Below are positions 46,242 through 57,262 of a stretch of 64,000 nt of DNA, piece after piece. Location: the NCBI RefSeq assembly GCF_028714775.1, contig NZ_JAQTLS010000005.1, positions 161,573 through 225,572 on the forward strand, written 5' to 3'. A model generated the notes under the pieces. It did no database searches. It saw nothing but the letters and a program-made list of their open reading frames with translations, and was not told where the DNA came from. The position numbers were made by a program, and so were the translations under genes. Position 1 is the first letter of the stretch. Each line of letters starts with the position of its first letter. Origin of the DNA: Thiothrix sp. GTDB taxonomy: Bacteria > Pseudomonadota > Gammaproteobacteria > Thiotrichales > Thiotrichaceae.

Positions 46242-47059
46242 CTGCGTGATGGGAAATGGTCATTCAGCGGAATCGCCTTGATTTTTTCGTTCCCGGTCAG
46301 GCAGACCTCGGTCACGATGGAAACCCCCAAGCCCATTTCCACGTATTTTTTGACGATTTCCCAACCACCGGCTTCCATCGCCACCGAATAAGGCAACTCG
46401 TTCTGGCGGAACACGGTATCCACCATGCGCCACGTACTCATGTTGCGCGGCGGCAAAATCAAACCGTAAGGACTGATGTCTTCCAACGTCACCGTCTCCT
46501 TCTCCGCCAAGGGGTGGTTTTCCCCGGTGATCAGGATCGAGCCAAAGGAGACAAACGGGCGATAGATGATGCCATCAGGAATTTGCAGCAACGGCCCCAC
46601 CGCCAAATCCACTTGGTCCTCCAGCAACATTTTCATACCGCTTTGCCCGGTAACGTTATGCAGGTTGATGCGGATGCCGGGGTAAACTTCGTGGAAACGG
46701 CGCAGGTACTCAGGCAATACATACAAGGCCGTAGACTGCCCGGCAGCAATGTTCAGTTCGCCCTTTTCCATCTTGCCCAAATTGGCGGCAAAACTTTCCC
46801 GCAAGCCATCTATCCCGGCAGCAATTGGCTGTACAAGCTGGTAAAGTATCTTACCTTCGGGGGTCAAACGCACACTCGGGCCGCGCCGCTCCAACAACTG
46901 CTCGCCCATCTCACGTTCAAGCGCTTGGATTTGCAGGGAAACCGTGGGCTGGCTGATATGCAATTGCTCAGCAGCGTGGGTGATGTTCTCCTTTTGCGCC
47001 ACCACACAAAAAGTCCGCAATAATTTGTAGCGCGTTTGCTTGTAGTAGTGCATTGCCAC
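46148..47059 (-). CDS. LysR-family transcriptional regulator
   Basis: LLRTFCVVAQKENITHAAEQLHISQPTVSLQIQALEREMGEQLLERRGPSVRLTPEG. Confidence 0.93.
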   Translation of the reverse strand: MAMHYYKQTRYKLLRTFCVVAQKENITHAAEQLHISQPTVSLQIQALEREMGEQLLERRGPSVRLTPEGKILYQLVQPIAAGIDGLRESFAANLGKMEKGELNIAAGQSTALYVLPEYLRRFHEVYPGIRINLHNVTGQSGMKMLLEDQVDLAVGPLLQIPDGIIYRPFVSFGSILITGENHPLAEKETVTLEDISPYGLILPPRNMSTWRMVDTVFRQNELPYSVAMEAGGWEIVKKYVEMGLGVSIVTEVCLTGNEKIKAIPLNDHFPSRSYGLIVRRGKFFTPQAKRFIEMFDEAFFSPG

Positions 47060-47089
47060 GGTCGTTCATCCTCCCTAAATTATTCCATT

Positions 47090-47104
47090 ATTGTGCAGCA
47101 CAAT
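47090..47104. promoter_or_regulatory. LysR-type (T-N11-A) box in the lysR-ppsA intergenic region
   Basis: ATTGTGC-A-GCACAAT perfect palindrome; second palindrome AATTG-AAA-CAATT at 47111-47123. Confidence 0.65.
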
Positions 47105-47166
47105 AGTAATAATTGAAACAATTGATTTTTGAACAGGGCAATTTTTCGTTACATTACGCCGCAGTT

Positions 47167-47239
47167 AAACATTCACACCGAATGTTTTTCTCATGCTAAC
47201 TGTGGTGCTTGCGGCGTCGATGTAGACGCCGCTCTTTTT
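47167..47239 (+). ncRNA. Structured leader or small RNA upstream of ppsA: two hairpins, the second terminator-like
   Basis: AAACATTC-ACACC-GAATGTTT (47167-47187) then GCGGCGTC-GATGTA-GACGCCGC-TCTTTTT (47211-47239), 84 nt before the ppsA start. Confidence 0.5.
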
Positions 47240-47322
47240 CCCCTTCTTCCCCTATGAAACAATAATGCTAACCGTTCGGTAGGAATCAACATTTTCCAAC
47301 AGCGACTCAGGAGTATTTCACG

Positions 47323-49710
47323 ATGGCAGATTACATTCTTTGGTTTGATCAATTGGGAATGCACGATGTCAACATCGTCGGCGGTAAGAACGCATCCCTC
47401 GGGGAGATGATCAGTAACTTAGCAAACGTCGGGGTCAGCGTCCCTAACGGCTTCGCTACCACCACACATGCTTACCAAGATTTTATCCGCGCTGATGGTC
47501 TGGCTGACCGTATCAACGCGCTATTGAATTCCCTTGACGTAGACGACATCCACGCCCTGACTAGCGCAGGCAAAACCATCCGTGGTTGGGTCATGGATAC
47601 ACCACTGCCAGAGAAACTGCTGGAAACCGTGCGTGAAGCCTACGACACACTGGCTGCCGGTTCTGGCGACACCGCTTCTTTCGCAGTACGCTCTTCCGCC
47701 ACCGCTGAAGACTTACCGGATGCCTCTTTCGCAGGCCAGCAAGAAACCTTCCTCAATGTACGCGGCCTCGACAACGTAATCGCGGCAATCAAGGAAGTTT
47801 TCGCTTCCTTATATAATGACCGCGCGATTGCTTACCGTGTCCACCAGCATTTCGAGCACGACAAAGTGTTCCTGTCTGCGGGCGTGCAAAAAATGGTACG
47901 CAGCGACATCGGCGCTAGCGGCGTATTGTTCACCCTCGACACTGAATCCGGCTTCCGTGATGCAGTATTCGTCACTGGCGCATACGGCTTGGGCGAAACC
48001 GTGGTACAAGGCGCAGTCAACCCGGACGAATTCTACGTTTACAAACCCAACATTGAAGCAGGCCGCCCAGCGATCCTGTCACGCCGTTTGGGGACTAAAG
48101 CCATTGAAATGGTGTACGCAGCCACTGCTGGCGATGCGCATAACAAGGCAACCCTGACCCGCGAAGTGGACACTGCACGCAGTATGCGTTTCTGCTTGAG
48201 CGACGAGCAGGTTGAATCCCTTGCCCGCCAAGCCATGATCATCGAAAAGCATTACCAGCGCCCGATGGACATCGAATGGGCACTCGACGGCGGCGACGGC
48301 AAGCTCTACATCGTACAGGCTCGCCCTGAAACGGTCGAAAGCCGCGCCTCCGCGACCATCATTGAACGTTACCAGCTCAAAGAAAAAGGCACTGTCGTTG
48401 CCGAAGGCCGCGCTATCGGCCAAAAAATCGGCCAAGGCCCTGCCCGCATCATCATGAGCATCAACCAGATGGATCAGGTCAAGGAAGGCGACGTGCTCGT
48501 TACCGACATGACCGACCCAGACTGGGAACCGATCATGAAACGCGCTTCCGCCATCGTCACCAACCGGGGTGGACGTACTTGCCACGCCGCGATCATTGCG
48601 CGTGAAATGGGTATTCCAGCGGTCGTTGGTTGTGGCGATGCTACCCAGCGCGTCAGCGACGGCGATGAAATCACTGTTTCCTGCGCTGAAGGTGACACCG
48701 GCTTCATTTACAGCGGTTTGCTGCCATTTGAAGTACGCACTGCCGACACTGGCAACCTGCCTGACCTTTCCGTCAAAATCATGATGAACGTGGGCAACCC
48801 ATCCCGTGCTTTCGCCTTCTCGCGTCTGCCAAATGCAGGTGTAGGTCTGGCACGTTTGGAATTCATCATCAACAACACTATCGGTATCCACCCGAAAGCG
48901 TTGCTGGAATTCGACAACCTGCCTGCTGACCTGATGGCTAAGATTGGCAAGAAAATCGCCGGTTACGCCAGCCCAGTCGACTTCTACGTGGAAAAACTGG
49001 TCGAAGGCATTGCGACCCTCGCAGCGGCTTACGCGCCTAACAAAGTCATCGTGCGCATGTCCGACTTCAAGTCGAACGAATACGCCAACCTGATGGCAGG
49101 CGACCGTTACGAGCCGCACGAAGAAAACCCGATGATCGGCTACCGTGGTGTTTCCCGCTACCTGTCCGAATCATTCCGCGCCTGCTTTGAACTGGAATGC
49201 CGCGCACTGCGTAAAGTCCGTAACGAAATGGGCTTGACCAACGTCGAAATCATGATCCCATTCTGCCGTACTTTGGAAGAAGCACAGCAAGTGGTTGCAC
49301 TGCTGGCAACCCAAGGTATCAAGCGTGGCGAAAACGGCCTGCGTTTGATCATGATGTGCGAAATCCCATCCAATGCGGTACTGGCGGAAGAATTCCTCGA
49401 ATACTTCGACGGCTTCTCCATCGGTTCCAACGACATGACGCAGTTGTCCCTCGGCCTCGACCGTGACTCTGGCTTGATTGCGCACCTGTTCGACGAACGT
49501 AACCCAGCAGTGAAAAAGCTGTTGAAGATGGCGATTGATGCCTGCCACAAGCACGGCAAATACGTCGGTATCTGCGGTCAAGGGCCTTCTGACTACCCGG
49601 ACTTCGCCGTATGGTTGCACCAACAAGGTATCAGCAGCCTGTCGCTGAACCCGGATACCGTGGTTGACACTTGGTTGCACCTTGCCAGCTTGGACGAATC
49701 CAAGGCATGA
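47323..49710 (+). CDS. ppsA: Phosphoenolpyruvate synthase
   Basis: [73 protein letters not shown]. Confidence 0.97.
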   Translation: MADYILWFDQLGMHDVNIVGGKNASLGEMISNLANVGVSVPNGFATTTHAYQDFIRADGLADRINALLNSLDVDDIHALTSAGKTIRGWVMDTPLPEKLLETVREAYDTLAAGSGDTASFAVRSSATAEDLPDASFAGQQETFLNVRGLDNVIAAIKEVFASLYNDRAIAYRVHQHFEHDKVFLSAGVQKMVRSDIGASGVLFTLDTESGFRDAVFVTGAYGLGETVVQGAVNPDEFYVYKPNIEAGRPAILSRRLGTKAIEMVYAATAGDAHNKATLTREVDTARSMRFCLSDEQVESLARQAMIIEKHYQRPMDIEWALDGGDGKLYIVQARPETVESRASATIIERYQLKEKGTVVAEGRAIGQKIGQGPARIIMSINQMDQVKEGDVLVTDMTDPDWEPIMKRASAIVTNRGGRTCHAAIIAREMGIPAVVGCGDATQRVSDGDEITVSCAEGDTGFIYSGLLPFEVRTADTGNLPDLSVKIMMNVGNPSRAFAFSRLPNAGVGLARLEFIINNTIGIHPKALLEFDNLPADLMAKIGKKIAGYASPVDFYVEKLVEGIATLAAAYAPNKVIVRMSDFKSNEYANLMAGDRYEPHEENPMIGYRGVSRYLSESFRACFELECRALRKVRNEMGLTNVEIMIPFCRTLEEAQQVVALLATQGIKRGENGLRLIMMCEIPSNAVLAEEFLEYFDGFSIGSNDMTQLSLGLDRDSGLIAHLFDERNPAVKKLLKMAIDACHKHGKYVGICGQGPSDYPDFAVWLHQQGISSLSLNPDTVVDTWLHLASLDESKA

Positions 49711-50552
49711 GTGACGGCAAATGCAAAAAACGTCGGACGGTATTTTACCTGTCCGACCGGACTGGCATTACCGTCGAAACACTGGGTCACAGCTTGCTGA
49801 CCCAGTTTGACGGCATCCAGTGGCGCAAAGTCGGCATCCCCTTCCTCGATACCGAAGAAAAGGCTATCGAGGCGGTGGAACAGATCAACCTGATGGCGGC
49901 ACTCGATGGTTGCCGCCCGCTGGTATTCAGCACCCTGATCAACCCAGAAGTACGCTTGTGGATTGAGAAGGCCGAGTGCACCATTTACGATTTCTTCGAC
50001 ACCTTTATCGGGCCGTTGGAGCAAGAGTTAGGGCAGCAATCCTCCCACGCTATCGGGCGTTCGCACGGTTTGCACAACAATGCCTCTTACACCAAGCGTA
50101 TTTCCGCCATCAACTTCGCGCAAGCGAACGACGACGGCATCAGCGCCAAAAACTTTGCGGACGCTGATATTATCTTGGTGGGTGTATCACGCTCTGGCAA
50201 AACCCCGACCTGTTTGTATTTGGCAATGCAATACGGCATTTACGCTGCCAATTACCCGCTGACAGAAGAGGATATGAATTCCTCTACCCTGCCTGCGATC
50301 ATCCGCCCTTTCCGCAACAAGCTGTTCGGGCTGACCATTACGGCGGAACAGTTGCAACGCATCCGGCAGGAACGCAAGCCTAACAGCCGCTATGCCTCAC
50401 TCAGCCAATGCCAGCAGGAACTCGAATGGCAGCACAGTCTCTATCGACGGGAAAATATTCCGTTCATTGACACCACTGCTATCTCGATTGAGGAAATTGC
50501 CACCACCATCATTAACCGTAGCGGCCTCAAGCGCCAGTTGTACGGCGAATAA
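49707..50552 (+). CDS. ppsR: PEP synthase regulatory protein (DUF299 kinase/pyrophosphorylase)
   Basis: [53 protein letters not shown] overlap with ppsA. Confidence 0.95.
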   Translation: MSDGKCKKRRTVFYLSDRTGITVETLGHSLLTQFDGIQWRKVGIPFLDTEEKAIEAVEQINLMAALDGCRPLVFSTLINPEVRLWIEKAECTIYDFFDTFIGPLEQELGQQSSHAIGRSHGLHNNASYTKRISAINFAQANDDGISAKNFADADIILVGVSRSGKTPTCLYLAMQYGIYAANYPLTEEDMNSSTLPAIIRPFRNKLFGLTITAEQLQRIRQERKPNSRYASLSQCQQELEWQHSLYRRENIPFIDTTAISIEEIATTIINRSGLKRQLYGE

Positions 50553-50693
50553 GCTACACCAGTTATCTGGTTTTATATCGCGCCCATACAGATTATTGAT
50601 TACGATAGTGATTAGTCGTCGGGTACCGCCCCATGCAGTACCCTGCGGATAAACCCATTATTCAGTATAAAAATAACTCAAGGGAGACAGCCT

Positions 50694-52202
50694 GTGGCAA
50701 TACGCAAGCCCGGCGCGATACCTTACCTGTTCCTCGCTGCCCTCCTCTGTGGATTACTGTTTTCCGCTGCCATGCGCCTTCACCTCAATTTCAACGGCGG
50801 GCATATCGACGAATACGATTACTTGTTTGTCGGCAAGCAATTGCTGGCGGGCAAGGAATGGCGTACCTATTTCTACATTTTTGGTTCCAACCTAGACTGG
50901 TATCTGCTGGGCATCGGTGAGGCCATCGCGGGGCTGGAAGGGGCACGGGCAGTCGCGGGCTTGCTTGGCCTGTTGTCATTGGCTGGCATGTATTTCTTTG
51001 TGCGCCAGTTATACGGCTCGGTGGTGCTGGCGGGCTTGAGCGTGGCGCTGTTTGCGATGCAGGCGGCACATATTTTCATCAGCAAGTTTGCGACTTACGA
51101 CATCATTGCTCTGACATTTTTCAGCCTGTCGTTGGCTCCGTTGCTACAAGCGTGCGAGCGTCAGGGCAGGCAACGGTACCTGGCATTGCTGATGGCGGTG
51201 GCATTGTTTGCGCTAGCTGTAACCAGTAAATATATCGTGGTTGCCTACCTACCTTTGCTGGTATTGGTGGCCTTATGGTTATCACCACTGGTGGGTGTGC
51301 TGTTTGGCTTGGGCGTTACGCTGATTCTGGGGATATATGTCGGTTTGCACTGGGAAGACCTGCAAGGGCTGTACACCATACAGATCAAAGGGGTGCATGG
51401 TGCAAACTCCAACTACGAATACCTGTTGCACATGGAAACCCTGTATCTGGCCTTGCCGCTGACAATGTGGCTGGCAGCGCTGGGTTGGCAAGTATTCCGC
51501 CTGCGGGGGCAAGCCCTGCGTGACCGCACGACACTGATCATGCTGACCCTGCTGGTATTTGCTTTGCCACTGGCGGCTTACCATTTGCACGGAAAAAACA
51601 TGATTTCGCTGTACAAGCATCTGGTGTACGCGCTGTTTTTCCTCTCGCCAGTGATGGCATGGCTGTTGTGGAATGTGCTGGAACGTTTCAATTTCAAACT
51701 GGCGGTGCAGGCAGTTGCTGCGGCTATGGTGCTGGGCATGGTATGGCTGAATTACGCCCTACTGCTTGATATGGAAAATGGCTACCCGGATGTACGCCCA
51801 ATCATCGACGCAATGGCAGCACAGCCTATTGATGCCAATACCACCATTGCCAGCGAAGACCCCTACCTGATGCGTTATGCCGCCTTCGGCAAGCTTTCGC
51901 AAAATCACATCAAGGAATTGCAATGGATGGACAACAACATGGATGGCAAATCGGAAAAGAAAGATGTGGTCGAAGCCTTGTGGGACAACAAGTTTACCTA
52001 CGTATTCATGGATAACCTGATCCAGCCCACCGCCAACCAAGATTTGCGCGGGGTGATGAAAAGCCGGGGCTATGAAAAGGTATTGGAAATCCCTTGGAAA
52101 ACTACGCAAGTGATGAGCAGGCAGGATAAGGGTGTGCTGGAACTGTACAAAAGCACCCGTCCGCCGCGCATTCCCATCACTGAAGATGCGATGTTCAAAT
52201 AA
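50694..52202 (+). CDS. Glycosyltransferase family 39 (PMT/ArnT-like) membrane protein
   Basis: GGHIDEYDYLFVGKQLLAGKEWRTYFYIFGSNLDWYLLGI; multiple TM helices; GTG start. Confidence 0.8.
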   Translation: MAIRKPGAIPYLFLAALLCGLLFSAAMRLHLNFNGGHIDEYDYLFVGKQLLAGKEWRTYFYIFGSNLDWYLLGIGEAIAGLEGARAVAGLLGLLSLAGMYFFVRQLYGSVVLAGLSVALFAMQAAHIFISKFATYDIIALTFFSLSLAPLLQACERQGRQRYLALLMAVALFALAVTSKYIVVAYLPLLVLVALWLSPLVGVLFGLGVTLILGIYVGLHWEDLQGLYTIQIKGVHGANSNYEYLLHMETLYLALPLTMWLAALGWQVFRLRGQALRDRTTLIMLTLLVFALPLAAYHLHGKNMISLYKHLVYALFFLSPVMAWLLWNVLERFNFKLAVQAVAAAMVLGMVWLNYALLLDMENGYPDVRPIIDAMAAQPIDANTTIASEDPYLMRYAAFGKLSQNHIKELQWMDNNMDGKSEKKDVVEALWDNKFTYVFMDNLIQPTANQDLRGVMKSRGYEKVLEIPWKTTQVMSRQDKGVLELYKSTRPPRIPITEDAMFK

Positions 52203-52204
52203 GG

Positions 52205-54727
52205 ATGCAGATGATACGCAAGTTCATCCCTTTGTTGCTGTTGTGGGCGGGTGCATCGCCAGCCGCACAACTTGCTGCCCGTACTGAACTGGCGTGCATG
52301 GATGTGCAGGTGCTGGAACCCGGCCTGTTCCGCACCAGTTACCGCCCGGCAGCACGTTGCAATGAACCTGCATTTCCCCCCAGCCCTTATGTGCTGGACG
52401 ACAAACTTGCACCCAACGCGGCAGACATCCGTATGGAGGGTGACAAGCAGGTGCAGGAAACCAGCCGCCTGCGTTTGACGCTTGATACCACATCACTCTG
52501 CCTCGGCGTCTATGACAATGTGAAGCAACGTGACGTTACCCGGCTATGCCCCGGTCTCGGCAACAACGGCGGATTTACGCTGGCAATGGATAAGGGTAAG
52601 GTGGAACAGCTTTACGGCCTTGGTCAGCAGCACCCTGCCCCCGGCACAACCGATGGCGACTGGCTAAAACGCGGCACGCGGGTGGCAGGCAGCAAATACG
52701 GCAACCAATTAGTCGATGCCAACGGCGGTTTGGTCGGCAATACCCAATTCCCCATCCTCTATGCACTCGGTAAGGACATAACGCCGTGGTCGCTGTTTCT
52801 GGACAATTCCTATCCGCAAAACTGGGATTTCCAACAAGACCCGCTGAAAGTCGGGGTAAGCGGCGGGGATGACCTGCGTTTCTATTTCCGCGTGGGTGAT
52901 TCACTGGCGGATTTACGGCGTGGTTACATGCAATTGGTGGGCAAGCCGCTGGTTCCGTCGCGTAAACTGCTGGGCTTGTGGATGTCCGAATACGGCTACG
53001 ATGACTGGGCGGAACTGGACGGGGTGCGTAAATCCTTACAGAACAATGGCTTTCCGCTGGACGGTTTCGTGATGGATTTGCAGTGGTTCGGCGGGATCAT
53101 TGACGGCTCTGAGGATAGCCGCATGGGGGCGCTGACGTGGGATGAAAGCCATTTCCCCAAGCCTGCCGACAAAATCAAGGAACTGAGCAAACAGCACGTG
53201 GGGTTGATGCTGATCGAGGAATCCTACGTCAGCCGGGGCTTGCCGGAACACCAAACCTTGCAGGACAAGGGCTATCTGGTCAAACAGCCGGATGGCAAGC
53301 CGGTGTATCTGGCAAAAAAACCGTGGTGGGGCAAAGGCGGGATGATCGACTGGAGCAACCCAGAAGCCGCCGCTTACTGGCACGACACCAAACGCCAACC
53401 TCTGGTGGACATGGGCATTCTAGGGCATTGGACAGATTTGGGCGAACCGATGGATTTCGCCGCCGATGGTGTTTATCACGGCTTTACGCCCGGCAAAACC
53501 CACCATTCCGATCTGCACAATTTGTATAACCTGTTATGGCATCGCTCGATTTTCGAGGGGTATCAACGTAATGGCAGCAAGCACCGCCCGTTCATGCTGT
53601 CACGTTCCGGTGGGCCGGGGATGCAGCGTTACGGCGCGGGCATGTGGTCGGGGGATATTCCGGCACGGCTGGAGAACCTCGCTTCCCACCTGAATGCGCA
53701 GATGCAGATGAGCCTGTCGGGGGTGGATTATTTCGGCTCGGATTCTGGTGGCTTCTACCGCAAATCGTTTGATGGCAAGCCGGAAGCGTATGGGGATTTG
53801 TATACCCGCTGGTTCGCGGTTTCTGCGCTGATTGACCTGCCGCTGCGCCCGCACGCGGATAATGTCTGCAACTGCTTCCACACCGCGCCGGATCAAGTCG
53901 GTGATATTGCCAGCAACCGGGCGAATGCACGCCTGCGTTACGAACTGATGCCTTACTACTATGCACTAGCGCACCGCGCCCACCGTTTCGGCGACCCGAT
54001 CATTGCCCCGGCAATCTACGCCGATGAAAACGACCCGGCGCTGCGTGGTATGGGTGCGGAAAAATTGATTGGCGATGATTTGCTGGCGGCGTTAGAAACA
54101 CGTTCCAGCAGCAAGGCCATGCGTGTTTACCTGCCCAAAGGCGAGTGGTTCGATTACCACACCCATGCGTGGCAAGGCAGCAAAGGCGAATGGCTGGAAA
54201 ACGTCCCGTTGTACCACGGTAAGCTCTACCGCCTGCCGTTGTATGCACGCGCCGGAGCGATCATCCCGGTTCTGGCTATGGCGGATGGCAGTGTGGATGC
54301 TTTCGGACGCACCCAAGGCAGCATGGATAAACCCACGCTGTTGAAACTGGACATCTTCCCGCACAATCAAGCCAGCGAATTCACCCTGTATGAAGATGAC
54401 GGCGAAACCACTGCCTATTTGCAAGACGCCGTGCGCACTACCCGCATCCGCCAGCAGCGCGGGGAAAACGACCAGCACATCTGGCTAGATGCCGCCAAAG
54501 GCGACTACCAAGACGCTCCCGAACAGCGCGAAGTGCAACTGGTACTGGCAGAAATCGCCCCAGTTGCCTCCATCAGCGTTGATGACAAGCCGCTGGATGC
54601 TGCCGGGAAATCCGGCTACGGTTGGCAACGCATCAACCCCAATACCCTGCAACTGCGCTTGCCTGCACTCGCAGCCAAACAGGATCACCACATCGACATC
54701 CGCTATCAGGCGAAGGAGAAAAAGTAA
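52205..54727 (+). CDS. Secreted glycoside hydrolase family 31 (alpha-glucosidase-like)
   Basis: Signal peptide; FPLDGFVMDLQWFGG; GHWTDLGEPMDF; HNLYNLLWHRSIFEGYQRN; RPFMLSRSGGPGMQRYGAGMWSGDI. Confidence 0.9.
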   Translation: MQMIRKFIPLLLLWAGASPAAQLAARTELACMDVQVLEPGLFRTSYRPAARCNEPAFPPSPYVLDDKLAPNAADIRMEGDKQVQETSRLRLTLDTTSLCLGVYDNVKQRDVTRLCPGLGNNGGFTLAMDKGKVEQLYGLGQQHPAPGTTDGDWLKRGTRVAGSKYGNQLVDANGGLVGNTQFPILYALGKDITPWSLFLDNSYPQNWDFQQDPLKVGVSGGDDLRFYFRVGDSLADLRRGYMQLVGKPLVPSRKLLGLWMSEYGYDDWAELDGVRKSLQNNGFPLDGFVMDLQWFGGIIDGSEDSRMGALTWDESHFPKPADKIKELSKQHVGLMLIEESYVSRGLPEHQTLQDKGYLVKQPDGKPVYLAKKPWWGKGGMIDWSNPEAAAYWHDTKRQPLVDMGILGHWTDLGEPMDFAADGVYHGFTPGKTHHSDLHNLYNLLWHRSIFEGYQRNGSKHRPFMLSRSGGPGMQRYGAGMWSGDIPARLENLASHLNAQMQMSLSGVDYFGSDSGGFYRKSFDGKPEAYGDLYTRWFAVSALIDLPLRPHADNVCNCFHTAPDQVGDIASNRANARLRYELMPYYYALAHRAHRFGDPIIAPAIYADENDPALRGMGAEKLIGDDLLAALETRSSSKAMRVYLPKGEWFDYHTHAWQGSKGEWLENVPLYHGKLYRLPLYARAGAIIPVLAMADGSVDAFGRTQGSMDKPTLLKLDIFPHNQASEFTLYEDDGETTAYLQDAVRTTRIRQQRGENDQHIWLDAAKGDYQDAPEQREVQLVLAEIAPVASISVDDKPLDAAGKSGYGWQRINPNTLQLRLPALAAKQDHHIDIRYQAKEKK

Positions 54728-55092
54728 TGCACAACGCTTCCCTGTGGGTTTATGTACTGCTGGTGCTATCCATCGGGTGCAGCAGTACGGCGCAGATTTT
54801 TCAGAAACTGGCGGCGCACGATCTGGCAACCCACACGGGTTCGCCGCTGTCTTTACTGCTGAAACCTAACATCCTGCTGAGCGTGTTTTTCCTCGGCACG
54901 GGCTTGCTGCTGTGGCTGGTGGTACTGGGCAAGCTGGAACTGAGCATTGCCTACCCGATGCTGAGCCTAGGCTATGTGGTGGTGATGCTGGCAGCTCGCC
55001 AGTTGTTCCATGAAAGCATTCCACCGCGCCGCTGGCTGGGCACGGCTTTCATCATGGCAGGCATTTCGCTGCTGGTCGGGGGTATCGCATGA
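54727..55092 (+). CDS. SMR/EamA-type small transporter (ArnE-like flippase subunit)
   Basis: 4-TM protein; KLELSIAYPMLSLGYVVVMLAARQLFHESIPPRRWLGTAFIMAGISLL. Confidence 0.8.
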   Translation: MHNASLWVYVLLVLSIGCSSTAQIFQKLAAHDLATHTGSPLSLLLKPNILLSVFFLGTGLLLWLVVLGKLELSIAYPMLSLGYVVVMLAARQLFHESIPPRRWLGTAFIMAGISLLVGGIA

Positions 55093-55487
55093 AATGGTTA
55101 CTGATGGCGATTTCGATTACCTGCGGGGCGCTGGGGCAATTGTTCATGAAGGCGGGGATGCAATCGGTGGGGGCGCTGGCGGCGTTTTTCCCCGCGTTGC
55201 AATCCGGGCAGGTTAGTACGGAACAATGGTTTGGCGTGCTGTGGGTGGTGGCGGGCATTGTCTGTTACGGCATTGCCATGCTGGTGTGGATTTATGTGCT
55301 CGGGCATTTTGAACTGAGCGTGGCGTACCCTTTACTGAGCGTGGGGTACATTCTGGTTTATCTGGGCGCGGTACTATGGCCCCGGATCGGCGAATCTTTC
55401 ACGCTGGGCAAGACCGGCGGGATCATGCTGATCATGCTGGGCGTGGCGCTGGTAGCAGCACCTTCTGAGGCAAAACAACATGAATAA
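55089..55487 (+). CDS. SMR/EamA-type small transporter (ArnF-like flippase subunit)
   Basis: HFELSVAYPLLSVGYILVYLGAVLWPRIGESFTLGKTGGIMLIMLGVAL; overlaps the upstream gene. Confidence 0.8.
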   Translation: MKWLLMAISITCGALGQLFMKAGMQSVGALAAFFPALQSGQVSTEQWFGVLWVVAGIVCYGIAMLVWIYVLGHFELSVAYPLLSVGYILVYLGAVLWPRIGESFTLGKTGGIMLIMLGVALVAAPSEAKQHE

Positions 55488-56220
55488 CGAACGACCTTAC
55501 CTTTCCATCATCATTCCGGCCTACAACGAGCAAAGCCGGATTGCCGATTCGCTGTACAAGGTGAAGGATTACCTCTCCCGCCAAACCTACCGCAGCGAAA
55601 TCATCGTGGTGGATGACGGCAGCCGCGACCTGACCACCGAAGTGGTGAAATTCATCGACATTTACGGCAAGGAAACCAAGGAGCAGGAAGAAGGCCAGTT
55701 GATGGAAAACATCAAAAACGTCGGTAAAGGCTTTTCGATTGCACGCGGCATGATCAAAGCATCCGGCGACATCGTGCTGTTCAGTGATGCTGACCTTTCC
55801 ACCCCGATTGAAGAAATCGAAAAGCTGCTGCCGTACTTTGAGCAAGGCTTCGATGTGGTGATCGGTTCACGCAAACTGGCGGATTCCGAGGTGGAAAAAA
55901 AGCCGTGGTATCGGGATGCGATGAGCCTGATCTTCAACATAGCCGTGCGCACCCTCTCTGTTCCCGGCATCAAGGATACGCAGTGTGGGTTCAAGGCCTA
56001 CCGGCGTGAAGCGGCGCAACGGATTGCCTTATTACAGCGCATTTACGGCTTCGGCTTTGACGTGGAGCATTTGTACATTGCCCGCAAGCAGGGCTTTAAA
56101 ATCAAGGAGGTGGCGGTGAAATGGGAACACATGGACGGCTCCAAGGTTGACCCAATTAAGGATTCGATCCGCATGTTTACGGATTTGTTGAAGATTCGGT
56201 GGTTGCATCGGGCGATGTAG
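55480..56220 (+). CDS. Glycosyltransferase family 2, dolichyl-phosphate-mannose-synthase-like
   Basis: YLSIIIPAYNEQSRIADSLYKVKDYLSRQTYRSEIIVVDDGSRD; DIVLFSDADLSTPIEEIEKLL; TQCGFKAYRREAA. Confidence 0.92.
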   Translation: MNNERPYLSIIIPAYNEQSRIADSLYKVKDYLSRQTYRSEIIVVDDGSRDLTTEVVKFIDIYGKETKEQEEGQLMENIKNVGKGFSIARGMIKASGDIVLFSDADLSTPIEEIEKLLPYFEQGFDVVIGSRKLADSEVEKKPWYRDAMSLIFNIAVRTLSVPGIKDTQCGFKAYRREAAQRIALLQRIYGFGFDVEHLYIARKQGFKIKEVAVKWEHMDGSKVDPIKDSIRMFTDLLKIRWLHRAM

Positions 56221-56329
56221 TGAACGTGTCAGCGATCAGGAAATTCATGTGTTACCTTGAGAAGGTTTTCAAACAGGCTGTAAACTGCACCACCAATTGG
56301 AAAAAAACCACTCAAACGGGATTGCATGA

Positions 56330-57262
56330 ATGTATCAAATTACTGAAATTACGGAACGTCACCAGCTAGAGCAGCTAGGCAGTAAGCCGAAATTTTGGTT
56401 TTATGATGAAGCTGCGGGTGTTCAACAACTTTGTAAGGTAGGACGTGCGGGAACAGGCGAGAACTGGGCAGAAAAAGTTGCCTATGAACTGGCTCGACTC
56501 ATTGGGCTACCCAGTGCAGGCTACGATCTGGCTACATGGCAAAAGCAGCAGGCTGTTGTATCTCCATCTTTTGTTCCTGAAAACTGGTTGTTAGCACACG
56601 GCAATGAAATATTGACAAAGTTTGTCGAGAGTTATGATGAAAAACAGGCATTTCAGTTGAGGCAATACCGGCTAAATACTGTCATGGCACTGCTCTACCA
56701 ATGGCAACAAAAGGAAGTCGTCCAGCTACCACTTGGGTACAAACCCACAAGCGATGAAGGCGTTTATGATGTGGCAGGTATGTTTGTAGCATACTTGATG
56801 TTCGACTGTTTGATAGGTAATCAGGATCGGCACGACCAGAATTGGGGCATAATTCTGGACTATACTGAACCAAGCGGGGGGATTTTCCTTGCCCCATCGT
56901 TCGACCATGCGTCCAGTCTGGCCTGCCGTTTGACGATAGAAGAGAAAAAAGAACGCTTGAAGACCAAGGATGTGGGGTATTCTGTAGAAGGCTTTGCCCG
57001 GAAGGCCAGAACGCCATTTTTCAGCAATGACGGCACGCAGCGGTTACGAAATCTGGAATGTTTCGAGAGTGCCGCAATGATGAGCAAGAAACCAGCGCAA
57101 ATTAAGCAGTGGGTTGAACGGCTAGGTGCTATAGAACCAGCACAAATTGAACACATTCTTGGGCAAGTGCCCGCAGAATTCGGGATGGATGCTGTGACCA
57201 GCGAATTTACGCTGAAATATCTGGAAGCGAACAGGAAATTTATTTTAGGTCTGGAGTTATGA
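56330..57262 (+). CDS. HipA-like kinase-fold protein
   Basis: LIGNQDRHDQNWGII catalytic-loop-like, APSFDHASSLA metal-binding-like; 310 aa. Confidence 0.8.
   Translation: MYQITEITERHQLEQLGSKPKFWFYDEAAGVQQLCKVGRAGTGENWAEKVAYELARLIGLPSAGYDLATWQKQQAVVSPSFVPENWLLAHGNEILTKFVESYDEKQAFQLRQYRLNTVMALLYQWQQKEVVQLPLGYKPTSDEGVYDVAGMFVAYLMFDCLIGNQDRHDQNWGIILDYTEPSGGIFLAPSFDHASSLACRLTIEEKKERLKTKDVGYSVEGFARKARTPFFSNDGTQRLRNLECFESAAMMSKKPAQIKQWVERLGAIEPAQIEHILGQVPAEFGMDAVTSEFTLKYLEANRKFILGLEL

Noticed and set aside
48079-49119. 346-aa ORF antisense to ppsA (and similar long antisense ORFs at 986-1918, 22413-23303, 37654-38577, 9961-10764)
   Set aside because: Mirror ORFs of strongly conserved genes in GC-biased DNA; no signal, motif or ribosome-binding evidence
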